Positions 46,924-55,486 of a stretch of 64,000 nucleotides of DNA are shown piece by piece. A program made the translations under genes and the position numbers. Under the pieces are notes generated by a model. That model had not been told where the DNA came from. It saw nothing but the letters and a program-made list of their open reading frames with translations, and did no database searches. Within the stretch, counting starts at the first letter, position 1; every line of letters starts with the position of its first letter. This DNA comes from an uncultured Clostridia bacterium (GTDB taxonomy: Bacteria; Bacillota; Clostridia; Lachnospirales; Lachnospiraceae), in the NCBI GenBank assembly GCA_947385955.1, contig CANDNA010000018.1, positions 1-64,000 on the forward strand. The letters are read 5' to 3'.

Positions 46924-48209
46924 TCCCGGTAAAAATACGCCAACGCTTTTACCGCATAGCCCGTATCCCGAAGCCCTGCCGTTTCCACTGCCGAATGCAT
47001 GGCGAGCTGGGGCAGGCCGATGTCCACCGATTCCACCGGTACATGGGAGGCAGACAGATTGCCCAGCGTGGAGCCTCCTGCCATATCGGCCCGGTTGGCA
47101 TACGTCTGAAACGGCACCCCCGCCTGGCGGCAGAGCTGTTTCATCCTGGCCCCGGAACCGGCATCCGTTGTATATTTCTGGCCGCCATGATATTTGATCA
47201 CAATCCCGCCGTTGAGATAAGGCCGGTTGGTGGGATCTGATTTTTCCGGATGGGCAGGATGCACCGCATGGGCATTGTCCGCCGAAATCAGAAAGCTCTC
47301 TGCCAGCATCCGCAGACGTTTCTCTTCGTCCAGTCCCAGCCCTTTGCAGATCCGAAACAGTACCGTATCCAGAAATGACGAATCCGCCCCCTGTCTTGTC
47401 CTGCTTCCCACCTCTTCATGGTCAAAGACGGCGCACACATGGATATATGTCTGAGAGCGGCCGCCTGTAAAAGCCCTGGCACAGGCAAAGACGCACTGGA
47501 GATCGTCCAGTCTGGGCGATAAGACAAACTCGCCCGCCCTTCCCACTATCCTGCCCGGCTGCCGCACGTACAGAAACAGGTCATGGCCCAGTATATCCTC
47601 CGCCGACACTTTCGTGCTGTCAGCGATCTGAGACAACAGCCATCCCCGGCCTTCCTCTCCGCCTGCCCCATACAGGGGCAGCAGATCCACCTGTGGATTG
47701 TACTGCGCCGCAGTATCTTTGTCCCGGCTCATATGGGCGGCCACACTGGGAATCACCAGCAAATCCTGATCCAGATTTACAAGGTGCGTTTCCACGCCTC
47801 CGCTCCCCTTTACCGCGATCCTTCCCGCCACAGACAGCGGACGGTCCAGCCAGGAGGAGAGAATCATGCCGCCGTATTTCTCTGTATTCAGCATCACATA
47901 TTGCTTTTCCACCGGGATTTCCGGATTTTCCTTGATTTTAAAAGCAGGGGAATCACTGTGGGCTGCCGTCATTTTAAAGCCTTTTATCTCTCCCTCCGGG
48001 GGAATCCGAAACCCAATCAGGGAACCGTCACCCCGGATGACATAATACGCCTGTCCATATTCCAGTTTCCATACTTCCGTTTCCAAAAGTCTCCGAAACC
48101 CTTCTGCTTCCAGCATCTGCCGCACATTGGAAACCGCATGAAAACTGCACGGACTCTGCTCAATAAACCCAAGCATCTCTTTTCCGATTTCCAGATATTC
48201 CTTTTCCAT
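46920..48209 (-). CDS. apeB: M18 family aminopeptidase
   Basis: A zinc aminopeptidase of the aspartyl aminopeptidase family, 429 residues. Metal and catalytic residues are seen in TAAHSDSPAFKIKEN, SSWLDRPLS, FDHEEVGSRTRQGADSSFL and the C-terminal LPQLAMHSAVETAG. AAAGGAAAAG precedes the ATG. It is likely cotranscribed with the small membrane protein and alcohol dehydrogenase genes upstream, which give no hint of a shared pathway. It is presumably cytosolic, as no signal peptide is seen. Confidence 0.93.
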   Translation of the reverse strand: MEKEYLEIGKEMLGFIEQSPCSFHAVSNVRQMLEAEGFRRLLETEVWKLEYGQAYYVIRGDGSLIGFRIPPEGEIKGFKMTAAHSDSPAFKIKENPEIPVEKQYVMLNTEKYGGMILSSWLDRPLSVAGRIAVKGSGGVETHLVNLDQDLLVIPSVAAHMSRDKDTAAQYNPQVDLLPLYGAGGEEGRGWLLSQIADSTKVSAEDILGHDLFLYVRQPGRIVGRAGEFVLSPRLDDLQCVFACARAFTGGRSQTYIHVCAVFDHEEVGSRTRQGADSSFLDTVLFRICKGLGLDEEKRLRMLAESFLISADNAHAVHPAHPEKSDPTNRPYLNGGIVIKYHGGQKYTTDAGSGARMKQLCRQAGVPFQTYANRADMAGGSTLGNLSASHVPVESVDIGLPQLAMHSAVETAGLRDTGYAVKALAYFYRD

Positions 48210-48262
48210 TTCTTTTCCTTTCTGTCATGCCAGGCAATCTCTCCGCCCTGCCTTTGCTCCTT

Positions 48263-48724
48263 CTAACGGTCCCACCGTACAAACACCGCCGGCAGCCACA
48301 GAAAAGCCGCCAGTGCGCTGGCATAATAGAGATAATCCCAGATCAGTTTGACGGAATAGGGCTGATAATAAAGACTGCCCTTATACAGCCAGGCGCTGTG
48401 GGGATAGCCGCTCATTTTGGCAAATGACATCTCATTATAATTTGTATGACCGGCCCCCTTCAGTTCATACAGTTCCCCTTCATAAGAAACGCTTACCAAC
48501 AGCTTACTGCCGCCAATCATCCTGGGAACTGTTTTTACCCCTTCCACTTTTACGTCCACTTCCGTGCACAGGGCTTCTTTGTCTATACTCAGCATTTTCC
48601 TGTTCAGGACAATGCTCAATACCAGAAGTATGGCAAAAACCGCTGACATCCATACCCGCCGCCTTATGGTTTTTTGATCTTTCTGACGGTTTCCCTGATT
48701 CCCTCTGATGCCTGCTATACCCAT
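48263..48724 (-). CDS. Small membrane protein of unknown function
   Basis: The start MGIAGIRGNQ is chosen for AAGGGGAAA 5 bases upstream; an upstream extension of 41 residues is Arg/Lys/Gly-rich and overlaps the preceding intergenic region. The 153-residue protein has two hydrophobic helices (VWMSAVFAILLVLSIVL near residue 25 and the C-terminal YLYYASALAAFLWLPAVFV) that flank a ~75-residue domain containing YEGELYELKGAGHTNYNEM. I do not recognise the family. Confidence 0.65.
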   Translation of the reverse strand: MGIAGIRGNQGNRQKDQKTIRRRVWMSAVFAILLVLSIVLNRKMLSIDKEALCTEVDVKVEGVKTVPRMIGGSKLLVSVSYEGELYELKGAGHTNYNEMSFAKMSGYPHSAWLYKGSLYYQPYSVKLIWDYLYYASALAAFLWLPAVFVRWDR

Positions 48725-48756
48725 AAGTTTCCCCTTCCCATCCTTGCCTTGTTTTT

Positions 48757-49941
48757 TTATCCCAGACTGGCCTGATAGATAGCCAGCATGTCCGCTTCCT
48801 CTAACACCTTTGCGGAGCCTTTCTTTCCGCCGCTGGCAATGCTGCATTTCTCTGCCAGCTCTTTAAGCTGCTCATTCGTGGGATCGATGCCCAGTTCATG
48901 CAGATTGGTGGGCATACCGATCTCCCGGTAAAATGCCTCCATCGCCTCGATTCCCCGCAGCACCGTTTCCTCCGCATCCCTGCCCGGCTCCACTTCCATC
49001 ACCCGAAGCGCGAACAGTTCAAACCGGGGCAGGCAGTCTTTGTATACATATCTGGCCCAGCTTCCCCATACGGCTGCCAGGCCGGCTCCGTGCGCCACAT
49101 CAAACATGCCGCCCAGCTCATGCTCCAGTGCATGAGAGGAAAAATCCTTTTCCCGGATTCCACAGCTCATCAGGTCATTATGGGACAGGCTGCCTGCCCA
49201 CATCACCTCTGCCCGCGCATCATAATCATCCGGATGCTCCCGCAGTATCCTTGCATTGCGCAGTACGGTACGCATCAGCCCCTCTGCCAGAGCATCCGTC
49301 AGTTCCATATGTCCTCCGTTGGTAAAATACCGCTCCATTGTATGCATCAGGATATCCGTACAGCCGCAGGCCGTCTGATAATCCGGCAGGCTCATCGTCA
49401 GCTCAGGATTCATCACAGCGAATCTGGCCCGGCTTAAGTCACTGGCATAGCCCCGCTTGATTCCGCCCTCATCCTTTGTGATCACGCAGGAAGAGCTCAT
49501 CTCACTGCCTGCTGCCGCAATCGTCAATACCACACCGATGGGAAGGCATGCGCCGGCCTGCCTCTTTCTGTCATACAGATCCCATACATCTCCTTCATTG
49601 GCCACTCCATACCCGATGGCTTTGGCTGAATCAATCACACTGCCGCCGCCCACTGCCAGGATAAAATCCACCCCTTCTTTTTTGCACAGCTCAATTCCCT
49701 GATAAACCAGAGACAGTCTGGGATTGGGAACCACACCGCCCAGCTCCACATAGTCAACGCCCGCTTCCTGCAGGCTCTTTTCAATCCTCGCCAACAGCCC
49801 CGATCTGCTGGCACTGCCGCTGCCATAGTGCACCAGCGCTTTACGGCAGCCCTGCTCCCTGACCAGAGCGCCGGTCTGCTGCTCTGTATTCCTGCCGAAT
49901 ACCACACGGGTAGGGGTATAGTAAGTAAAATGATGTAACAT
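48757..49941 (-). CDS. Iron-containing alcohol dehydrogenase (butanol dehydrogenase type)
   Basis: The 394-residue protein begins LHHFTYYTPTRVVFGRN, the typical start of the BdhA/YqhD group. The cofactor-binding GGGSVIDSAKAIGY and the metal ligands in CGCTDILMHTMERYF, SSHALEHELGGMFDVAHGAGLAA are present. It probably reduces an aldehyde with NAD(P)H. AGGAGGTG precedes the ATG. It faces the glg genes with an intervening terminator. The physiological substrate is not indicated. Confidence 0.92.
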   Translation of the reverse strand: MLHHFTYYTPTRVVFGRNTEQQTGALVREQGCRKALVHYGSGSASRSGLLARIEKSLQEAGVDYVELGGVVPNPRLSLVYQGIELCKKEGVDFILAVGGGSVIDSAKAIGYGVANEGDVWDLYDRKRQAGACLPIGVVLTIAAAGSEMSSSCVITKDEGGIKRGYASDLSRARFAVMNPELTMSLPDYQTACGCTDILMHTMERYFTNGGHMELTDALAEGLMRTVLRNARILREHPDDYDARAEVMWAGSLSHNDLMSCGIREKDFSSHALEHELGGMFDVAHGAGLAAVWGSWARYVYKDCLPRFELFALRVMEVEPGRDAEETVLRGIEAMEAFYREIGMPTNLHELGIDPTNEQLKELAEKCSIASGGKKGSAKVLEEADMLAIYQASLG

Positions 49942-49989
49942 AGATACACCTCCTGTTATATTTGATACAAAATCCTGTACGACAACAAA

Positions 49990-50015
49990 GCAGAAACGGG
50001 CCAGCCCGTTCCTGC
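49990..50015 (-). terminator. Terminator of glgCD
   Basis: GCAGGAACGGG and CCCGTTTCTGC (minus strand) form an 11-bp stem with one G-T pair and a short loop, followed by TTTGTTGT. It lies about 50 bases past glgD. Confidence 0.75.
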
Positions 50016-50063
50016 TTATTCCTTACAATAGAAAGTCTTTCCGATTCCTTTCCACTACTGTCG

Positions 50064-51206
50064 TCAGACTACTCTGAACTTACTGATATATACAGGGAAG
50101 CTGTCTGTTCCCTTCATCTCTTTTCCGGCTCTGATGGTCACATTCTTATCCGCCACCAGATATTCCACACTGGCGCCCGCTTCGATCACGGAACCCTGCA
50201 TCAGAATACTGTTTCTGACTTTGGCGCCCTTTGCCACCTTGACGCCACGGAACAGTACGCTGTTCTCCACTTCGCCTTCAATGATACAGCCGTCTGCCAC
50301 CATCACGTTCTGTACCTTTGCCCCTTCAATATACCGGGTCGGGTTATCGTCACGAATCTTGGTGTAAATCGGAGGCCCGGAGAACAGTGCATCCAGATTG
50401 TAGTCATCCAGAAGTTTCATATTCTCATCAAAATAACTCTTCAGATCACTGATACGTGCCACATAACCATCATATTTATAAGCCTGTACATTCAGTATGT
50501 TCAACTGAGGCAGCAGCACATCCCGTTCGAAATACTGCTCGCCGCGTACAAACGCCGTATTGATCAGGTCAATCAGAAGTTCTCTCTCCACTACAAAAAT
50601 ATTCATGGAGTAATTCTGAATCCCTTTTTCCCTCATATTGACAAAGATATTTTTTACCCGTCCGTCCTCAATGTCAAAGGTATAATAATACCCCTGGTCA
50701 TTGGAAGTGGACTTTAACAGATTTTCCGGAAGCTCCTGCTGGTTGTAGGCGGCGGTCACATCCGCCCCGCTCTCAATATGTGCTTTGATCATGGCACTGA
50801 AATCAAAATTCACAGCAAGATTGGTGTCCGTAATCACCGCATATTTTTCCTTCTGATCCCGCAGGAAATCCAGAATGCTGGCAATGGCGCTGACACGTCC
50901 CACATAAGGCTTGGACTCCTTCTCCGCAAACGGAGGGAAAATATGTAAGCCGCCGTTCTTACGTACCAGATCCCACTCCCGGCCGGAATCCAGATGATCC
51001 ATCAGAGAGTGGTAATTGTGGTTCACCATAACGGAAATATTGTCAATGTTGCAGTGGGTCATGCTGGACAAAACAAAGTCAATCAGACGGTAACGGCTGG
51101 CAAAAGGAATCGAAGCCATCAGACGTACATTCACCAGCTCCGGAACCAAAGCGTCATAACTGTTGGGGAAAATAATGCCAAGGGCACTCTTGCTCGATTT
51201 TACCAT
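50064..51206 (-). CDS. glgD: Glucose-1-phosphate adenylyltransferase, GlgD subunit
   Basis: The 380-residue protein is a GlgC homologue that, in Firmicutes, forms a more active hetero-oligomer with GlgC. The N-terminal sugar-nucleotide domain has [16 protein letters not shown], but the GGxGxR loop is altered ([15 protein letters not shown]), as expected for GlgD, which lacks full catalytic function alone. The C-terminal left-handed beta-helix has repeated hexapeptides ([20 protein letters not shown]). It overlaps the glgC stop by 7 bases. Confidence 0.93.
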   Translation of the reverse strand: MVKSSKSALGIIFPNSYDALVPELVNVRLMASIPFASRYRLIDFVLSSMTHCNIDNISVMVNHNYHSLMDHLDSGREWDLVRKNGGLHIFPPFAEKESKPYVGRVSAIASILDFLRDQKEKYAVITDTNLAVNFDFSAMIKAHIESGADVTAAYNQQELPENLLKSTSNDQGYYYTFDIEDGRVKNIFVNMREKGIQNYSMNIFVVERELLIDLINTAFVRGEQYFERDVLLPQLNILNVQAYKYDGYVARISDLKSYFDENMKLLDDYNLDALFSGPPIYTKIRDDNPTRYIEGAKVQNVMVADGCIIEGEVENSVLFRGVKVAKGAKVRNSILMQGSVIEAGASVEYLVADKNVTIRAGKEMKGTDSFPVYISKFRVV

Positions 51207-52408
51207 TGTTCTTCACCGCCTTCTATATTATTTCTTACCATTGCTTTCGGTCCCACTTTCGCCCCTGCACCAATGGTTACGCCGTCGCCCACGGTTGCCA
51301 CACCATTTTCATCACCGGAAGGCATCTCACCTACCACTGCATTCTCATTGATGGTGACATTCTCGGCTATGATGCAGTGTCTTACCACAGCCCCGGCTTT
51401 GACCACCGAATTGCCCATGATAACCGCATCTTCTACAACAGCGCCTTTCTCTACTTTCACACCCGAAAACAGAATCGAATGCTTTACCGTACCTTTGATC
51501 CGGCAGCCGTCTGTCAGCATGGAATTTTCCACCACTGCGCCTGCGCTGATCTTATGACCGGTCATACCGCTATTACGGCTGTAAATCTTCCAGTCGTCAT
51601 CGAACAGGTTGATACCGCTGTGCTCCGGATCCAGCACTTCCATGTTAGCTTCCCACAGGGAAGAAATGGTTCCCACGTCCTTCCAGTATCCGTCAAAATG
51701 ATATGCATACATCCTGCGGTTGTCTCTGAGGAGATTGGGGATGATATTGTTGCCAAAATCATTTTCGGAATTGGGATCCGCTTCATCCTCTTCCAGATAT
51801 TTCCTTAAAATATCCCAGTTGAAAATATAAATACCCATAGAAGCCAGATTGGACTTGGGCTCCTTCGGTTTCTCCTGGAACTCTGTAATCCTGTCATCCT
51901 CTCCTGCCACCATCAGACCGAAGCGGGATGCCTCTTCCCACGGAACTTCCATAACCGCCACGCTGAACTCCGCGTCTTTCTCTTTGTGGAACTTCAAAAA
52001 ATCGCTGTAATCCTGCTTGCAGATCTGATCACCGGAAAGAATAATAACATACTGAGGGTCATACCGCTCAATAAAGGAAATATTCTGATAGATCGCATTT
52101 GCCGTCCCCTTATACCAGTCCGAACCGCTTGCTTTCTGATAAGGCGGCAGTACATGTACGCCTCCGTAAAGACGGTCCAGATCCCAGGGCTGGCCGTTTC
52201 CAATATATTCATTCAGTACCAATGGCTGATACTGTGTCAAAATACCTACCGTATCAATTCCGGAATTGACACAGTTGGAAAGCGGAAAATCAATGATACG
52301 GTATTTTCCGCCAAATGGAACTGCTGGTTTTGCAAGCTTCTCCGTCAAGGCATACAGGCGGGAACCCTGTCCGCCGGCAAGAAGCATCGCAATCATTTCT
52401 TTCGCCAT
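51200..52408 (-). CDS. glgC: Glucose-1-phosphate adenylyltransferase
   Basis: GlgC makes ADP-glucose for glycogen synthesis. The 402-residue protein has the full nucleotide loop [34 protein letters not shown], the GTANAIYQN and [13 protein letters not shown] substrate segments, and [15 protein letters not shown]. The segment after the catalytic Asp reads [11 protein letters not shown], where many homologues have GDHIYKMDY. The C-terminal beta-helix carries hexapeptide repeats. GGAGGG precedes the ATG. It is paired with glgD; no glycogen synthase or branching enzyme gene is in the window. Confidence 0.96.
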   Translation of the reverse strand: MAKEMIAMLLAGGQGSRLYALTEKLAKPAVPFGGKYRIIDFPLSNCVNSGIDTVGILTQYQPLVLNEYIGNGQPWDLDRLYGGVHVLPPYQKASGSDWYKGTANAIYQNISFIERYDPQYVIILSGDQICKQDYSDFLKFHKEKDAEFSVAVMEVPWEEASRFGLMVAGEDDRITEFQEKPKEPKSNLASMGIYIFNWDILRKYLEEDEADPNSENDFGNNIIPNLLRDNRRMYAYHFDGYWKDVGTISSLWEANMEVLDPEHSGINLFDDDWKIYSRNSGMTGHKISAGAVVENSMLTDGCRIKGTVKHSILFSGVKVEKGAVVEDAVIMGNSVVKAGAVVRHCIIAENVTINENAVVGEMPSGDENGVATVGDGVTIGAGAKVGPKAMVRNNIEGGEEQW

Positions 52409-52580
52409 AAAGCTACCCTCCTACAATTAATACCTATGCAGGGATTATACTACAAAATAACCAAAAATGATAGTCTAATGTTAATTTTTTGGGGAAATTC
52501 TACAAATTTATCCAAATCTACCAGTTTATGATTTCAGGGCAGCGCTTATGCCTTCTTTTTACTGTGAAATCCCTGTTATT

Positions 52581-53228
52581 TCAGATCCCTCCGGACAGAA
52601 GCTCCAGCAGTTCACTGATGTCCAGAGAGCCCGGCTCCGGCAGCCCCTGCCGTCTGGCCAGCGCCCTCTTTTCCATCAGTTCTTCCAGCATCTTTTGCAG
52701 TTTTTTCCTGCGCTCCATGCGCCGTTCCCAATAGCTCTCCTCTTCCTTTCCCTGATCTGCCGGGCTGTCATAGACAAAGCTATGGCCATAGGATTCTTCT
52801 CTGGATGCCCCGAAATGCAGGATGCCGAAGCTCCTGCTGCAAAAAGGGTCCGGCGCCGAAAAATACTGTTTTACAGTGCCCATCACATATGCTTCATAAG
52901 CCGGATCGTTTTTCATGGCTTCCAGGCCGGCATCGCTGATGTCCACATACCAGTTCCAGCCTGACTGGGACAGAGCCAGCGGCAGCAGGGCAATCCTGTC
53001 ATAGACAAAATGCCGGTATTCCTCCATCGTCATATCCTGCACCATCCGCTGTGCGCCGGTATCTCCGGCATCGGAAAGAGAGCCTGCCTTCCCGCTCTGT
53101 GCGATCCGCTCCGCCGCACTGCAAAAATCCCCCACGCCTCTGGTCTGCCCGTCACGCCTGCCCTGGCTGCTTTTCAAAAACCCGGCATATGCTCCTGTCA
53201 GATGACTGACCTGTATTCCGCCGCTCAT
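52581..53228 (-). CDS. Uncharacterised protein encoded with a FliD_C-like gene
   Basis: The 215-residue protein begins MSGGIQVSHLTGAYAG. It has no signal peptide or membrane segment. The middle has LSQSGWNWYVDISDAGLEAMKNDPAYEAYVM, and the C-terminal ~65 residues are a charged helix (ERRMERRKKLQKMLEELMEKRALARRQ). It starts 18 bases after the FliD_C-like gene, so the pair forms one transcript with a sigma-28-like promoter. Lachnospiraceae have DUF families of this look, but I cannot name one with certainty. A flagellum-related role is inference from the promoter and partner. Confidence 0.65.
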   Translation of the reverse strand: MSGGIQVSHLTGAYAGFLKSSQGRRDGQTRGVGDFCSAAERIAQSGKAGSLSDAGDTGAQRMVQDMTMEEYRHFVYDRIALLPLALSQSGWNWYVDISDAGLEAMKNDPAYEAYVMGTVKQYFSAPDPFCSRSFGILHFGASREESYGHSFVYDSPADQGKEEESYWERRMERRKKLQKMLEELMEKRALARRQGLPEPGSLDISELLELLSGGI

Positions 53229-53246
53229 AACATCCCTCCGTTTCTT

Positions 53247-53909
53247 TTATCTCCGGAAATCGTATTTGCCGGACGGCATCGACCAGACATTACCGGAGGC
53301 ATCATACCGGCTGGAAAGGCTCTCTGCACCGGCCTGTGCATTTTCGGCAACTCTGCCCGAAACAAATGACAGCCTGGAGGAAAAACCGCCTGCTTTGCCC
53401 AGCGCCCGTTCCAACGCATCCACGTCTGCCGCTTTCAGCTTTTCTTTGTCAATATGCAGCGTACCGTCCGCCGCCTGTGTGATCCCGATTGCTTCCAGCG
53501 CTTCGCTGCTGCCGCCTGCCGCATCCTTTAACATCTTTTTATAATATTCGTTCAGTTCCGAAAAATCTTTTCCCAGCTCCTTCAGCGTATTGTTATAGCT
53601 GTTGACCAGCTCCTGTGCCCGGCTTATGATATCCTTTGTACTGCCGCTCTCCCTGGCTTCATCGAAAACGGATTTTTTTCCGTCCCCTGCCAGAAGCTCT
53701 GCCAGTCCGGACAGTTCCTCCGCTGTCTTTTCCAGCTTCTCATAGCCGGATTTTTTCTCTGTGCTCTTTTCTTCTTTTCCCTTCCTAAGCGCCTGCAGCA
53801 GGCTCTCATCCGAGCTGTCTGTATCCACATAATCCAGCAATGTGCTTTTATTCAAAGGCATGCCCGCCTCTGCAGAAGTCTTATTCAACATCGTATTGGT
53901 GATTCTCAT
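53247..53909 (-). CDS. Short FliD_C-like protein with flagellin-like N-terminus
   Basis: The protein has 220 residues. The start MRITNTMLNKTSAEAG resembles the first residues of FlgL and flagellins (MRITN). Later come LVNSYNNTLKELGKDF...EALEAIGITQAADGTLHIDKEKL and RVAENAQAGAESLSSRYDASGNVW, the pattern of the FliD C-terminal region. GGAGGAAATGAC precedes the ATG. It lacks the FliD middle domains. The upstream GCCGATAT promoter suggests expression with late flagellar genes. It may be an exported filament- or hook-associated protein. Confidence 0.65.
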   Translation of the reverse strand: MRITNTMLNKTSAEAGMPLNKSTLLDYVDTDSSDESLLQALRKGKEEKSTEKKSGYEKLEKTAEELSGLAELLAGDGKKSVFDEARESGSTKDIISRAQELVNSYNNTLKELGKDFSELNEYYKKMLKDAAGGSSEALEAIGITQAADGTLHIDKEKLKAADVDALERALGKAGGFSSRLSFVSGRVAENAQAGAESLSSRYDASGNVWSMPSGKYDFRR

Positions 53910-53956
53910 GTCATTTCCTCCTTCAACCCGTTATTTTCTGACTGTGACTACCATAT

Positions 53957-53984
53957 ATATCGGCACAACTTTCCGATTTGTTTG
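53957..53984 (-). promoter_or_regulatory. Candidate sigma-28 promoter of the FliD_C-like pair
   Basis: On the minus strand, CAAA (53981-53984) is followed 16 bases later by a perfect GCCGATAT (53957-53964), about 48 bases before the gene. The -10 matches the sigma-D consensus exactly; the -35 has C for T and the spacing is one base longer than ideal. Confidence 0.6.
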
Positions 53985-54037
53985 CAGAATGGAATGAAAT
54001 ACCGTCCAAATGGCATGAAACAGATCCCGGAGCTTTT

Positions 54038-54799
54038 TTATGCCTGTCCCGCCAGCCTGCAGATCCAGTCCCGGTATGCTTCTCCCATCTCCAACGCCAT
54101 ATTGACTTCGATTTGTTTCCGTTCGGCCCTCTCTTCCTGCCCGCTCACCGGATTGAATCCCTTTTTCTCATGGACGGCATAGTACAGGCCGATCCCCCGC
54201 TTCTGCCATACGGGAAGGTCATTGAAATTGATCTCTTCCCGGAACAACAGTTCATTTTTATACGAAACACTTTTTCCTTCCAGTTCCGCCGTGGCTTCTC
54301 CGGCAGACAGTCCTTTGCGCCGAAGCGCCCAATAGCAGTGGGCATTCAGGGAATTTCTGTGGGCATCCTCCTGACGCCAGGCAAAATAGTCCCCCACACA
54401 TTCCAGATTCGGCAGCGGCACCACGCGGCAGTCAAAGCAGGCCGGCACCCCCAGTTGCAGAGACATATAGGCACTTGCCTCTCCGGCCAGAATGGAATTG
54501 ATTTTCCTCGTTTTCCGTCCAAAAGTGTTGTCATCCGGATGAAACAACAGAGAAATCTCGTCACTCTGCGTATACCCATAAAGAATCCGGAAGCCGCATT
54601 CCATCAAATGTCTGACAGTTCCCACCATCCCGTCCCGGAACCGCAGATCAAACGGAGCTTCAAACTCGCAGATTTCTTTGGTCAGCCGCGTGAAATTCCT
54701 GCCATCCACACGGACCACCAGATACAGTTCCGGCCATATGACCTGATCCAGAGACTTTTCAAACCGCCTCATTTTTTCATCCAACTGTTCAAAATTCAT
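54038..54799 (-). CDS. Thg1-like protein (3'-5' RNA polymerase of the tRNA-His guanylyltransferase family)
   Basis: The family adds nucleotides to the 5' end of RNA in the 3'-to-5' direction; bacterial Thg1-like proteins repair 5'-truncated tRNAs in vitro. The 253-residue length is typical. Metal ligands are Asp32 in VVRVDGRNFTRLT and Asp80-Glu81 in GYTQSDEISLLF; further family blocks are INSILAGEASAYMS and DDYFAWRQEDAHRNSLN-like (here GDYFAWRQEDAHRNSLN). The Thg1 domain therefore looks active. It starts 24 bases after a polynucleotide-kinase-like gene, which suggests a shared role in RNA end repair. The role in tRNA-His maturation is unlikely, as bacteria encode G-1. Confidence 0.88.
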   Translation of the reverse strand: MNFEQLDEKMRRFEKSLDQVIWPELYLVVRVDGRNFTRLTKEICEFEAPFDLRFRDGMVGTVRHLMECGFRILYGYTQSDEISLLFHPDDNTFGRKTRKINSILAGEASAYMSLQLGVPACFDCRVVPLPNLECVGDYFAWRQEDAHRNSLNAHCYWALRRKGLSAGEATAELEGKSVSYKNELLFREEINFNDLPVWQKRGIGLYYAVHEKKGFNPVSGQEERAERKQIEVNMALEMGEAYRDWICRLAGQA

Positions 54800-54823
54800 C
54801 TTTTTCTCCTCTCCACCGGCTTA

Positions 54824-55270
54824 TTACGCTTTCCACGGCTCCACTGCAAAGGTATCCTTTTCGATCCGTACAAAATAAAGCCGGTCAAACCCTTCCTCCA
54901 CAGACGGCAGCTCCAGACGCCCGGAAGAGCCCAAAAGCGCCACATCAGGAACACGGGCCTTTCCTGTACGTCCCCGGTTCCGCTCCATACAGTCTGCCAG
55001 AACAGACTGGAAAAAGTATCCTTCCACTCTGTATCCACACGCTCTGGCCGCCCGGATATATACCGCCCTCTCCGCTGTCGTCAGATTGGTATTGTCCACT
55101 GCAAAGGAGCGCCCCTCTTCCAGGCATTTCTCCAACAGGATTCGCTCCTTATTTCTTGTATGCAGAGTATCCAGATTGATATGCACACAATCTGTCAGTT
55201 TCTTTCGATAAAATGTGGATTTACCGCTGGCCTGCAGCCCCATCAGTACAATCGCTCTCAAAGCCTCCAT
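54824..55270 (-). CDS. T4 Pnk-like polynucleotide 5'-kinase domain protein
   Basis: The 148-residue protein starts at MEALRAIVLMG, where GGGGG lies 9 bases upstream; an ATG three codons earlier abuts that site. The P-loop is GLQASGKST (Lys17, Ser18). NLDTLHTR (Asp34, Arg39) fits the substrate Asp-Arg pair of T4 Pnk, and VDNTNLTTAER (Asp59-Asn-Thr-Asn, Arg68) fits its DTNL...R block. No phosphatase or ligase domain is present. It probably phosphorylates 5'-OH ends of RNA or another small substrate. The neighbouring Thg1-like gene favours RNA. Related ATPases act on other substrates, so specificity is unproven. Confidence 0.75.
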   Translation of the reverse strand: MEALRAIVLMGLQASGKSTFYRKKLTDCVHINLDTLHTRNKERILLEKCLEEGRSFAVDNTNLTTAERAVYIRAARACGYRVEGYFFQSVLADCMERNRGRTGKARVPDVALLGSSGRLELPSVEEGFDRLYFVRIEKDTFAVEPWKA

Positions 55271-55304
55271 CCTGCCCATCCCCCTCTTATGCTCTCAATT
55301 TCTT

Positions 55305-55331
55305 ATATCGGCTTTCTTTCCGGGTTTGTTA
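55305..55331 (-). promoter_or_regulatory. Candidate sigma-28 promoter of the kinase-Thg1 operon
   Basis: On the minus strand, TAAC (55328-55331) and GCCGATAT (55305-55312) are exactly 15 bases apart, about 35 bases before the kinase gene. Only one base differs from TAAA-N15-GCCGATAT. An exact GCCGATAT is expected about twice by chance in a window of this size, so the promoter is plausible and not certain. Confidence 0.5.
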
Positions 55332-55388
55332 GCCAAAAACCGCAGGCACTTTTTACAGCAGTTTACCTGCTGTGAGCAGAAATAGGCA

Positions 55389-55418
55389 TTGACCGGATAT
55401 CTTCCTATCCGGTATAAT
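55389..55418 (+). promoter_or_regulatory. FIST-MCP promoter with palindromic operator in the spacer
   Basis: On the plus strand, -35 TTGACC (55389-55394) and -10 TATAAT (55413-55418) are 18 bases apart, 69 bases before the FIST gene. ACCGGATA (55392-55399) and TATCCGGT (55406-55413) form a perfect 8-base inverted repeat that lies between and touches both boxes. A repressor bound there would block the polymerase. The regulator is unknown. Confidence 0.75.
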
Positions 55419-55486
55419 GATGTATTGGAATTATAGGAAAAACGTACCACCATATATAAAAATATACAAAGAGGAAGGATCAGACC

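Noticed and set aside
51200..52408. The GDQICKQDY variant in GlgC as an active-site defect
   Set aside because: The catalytic Asp is retained and all other motifs are intact. The change looks like a lineage variant.
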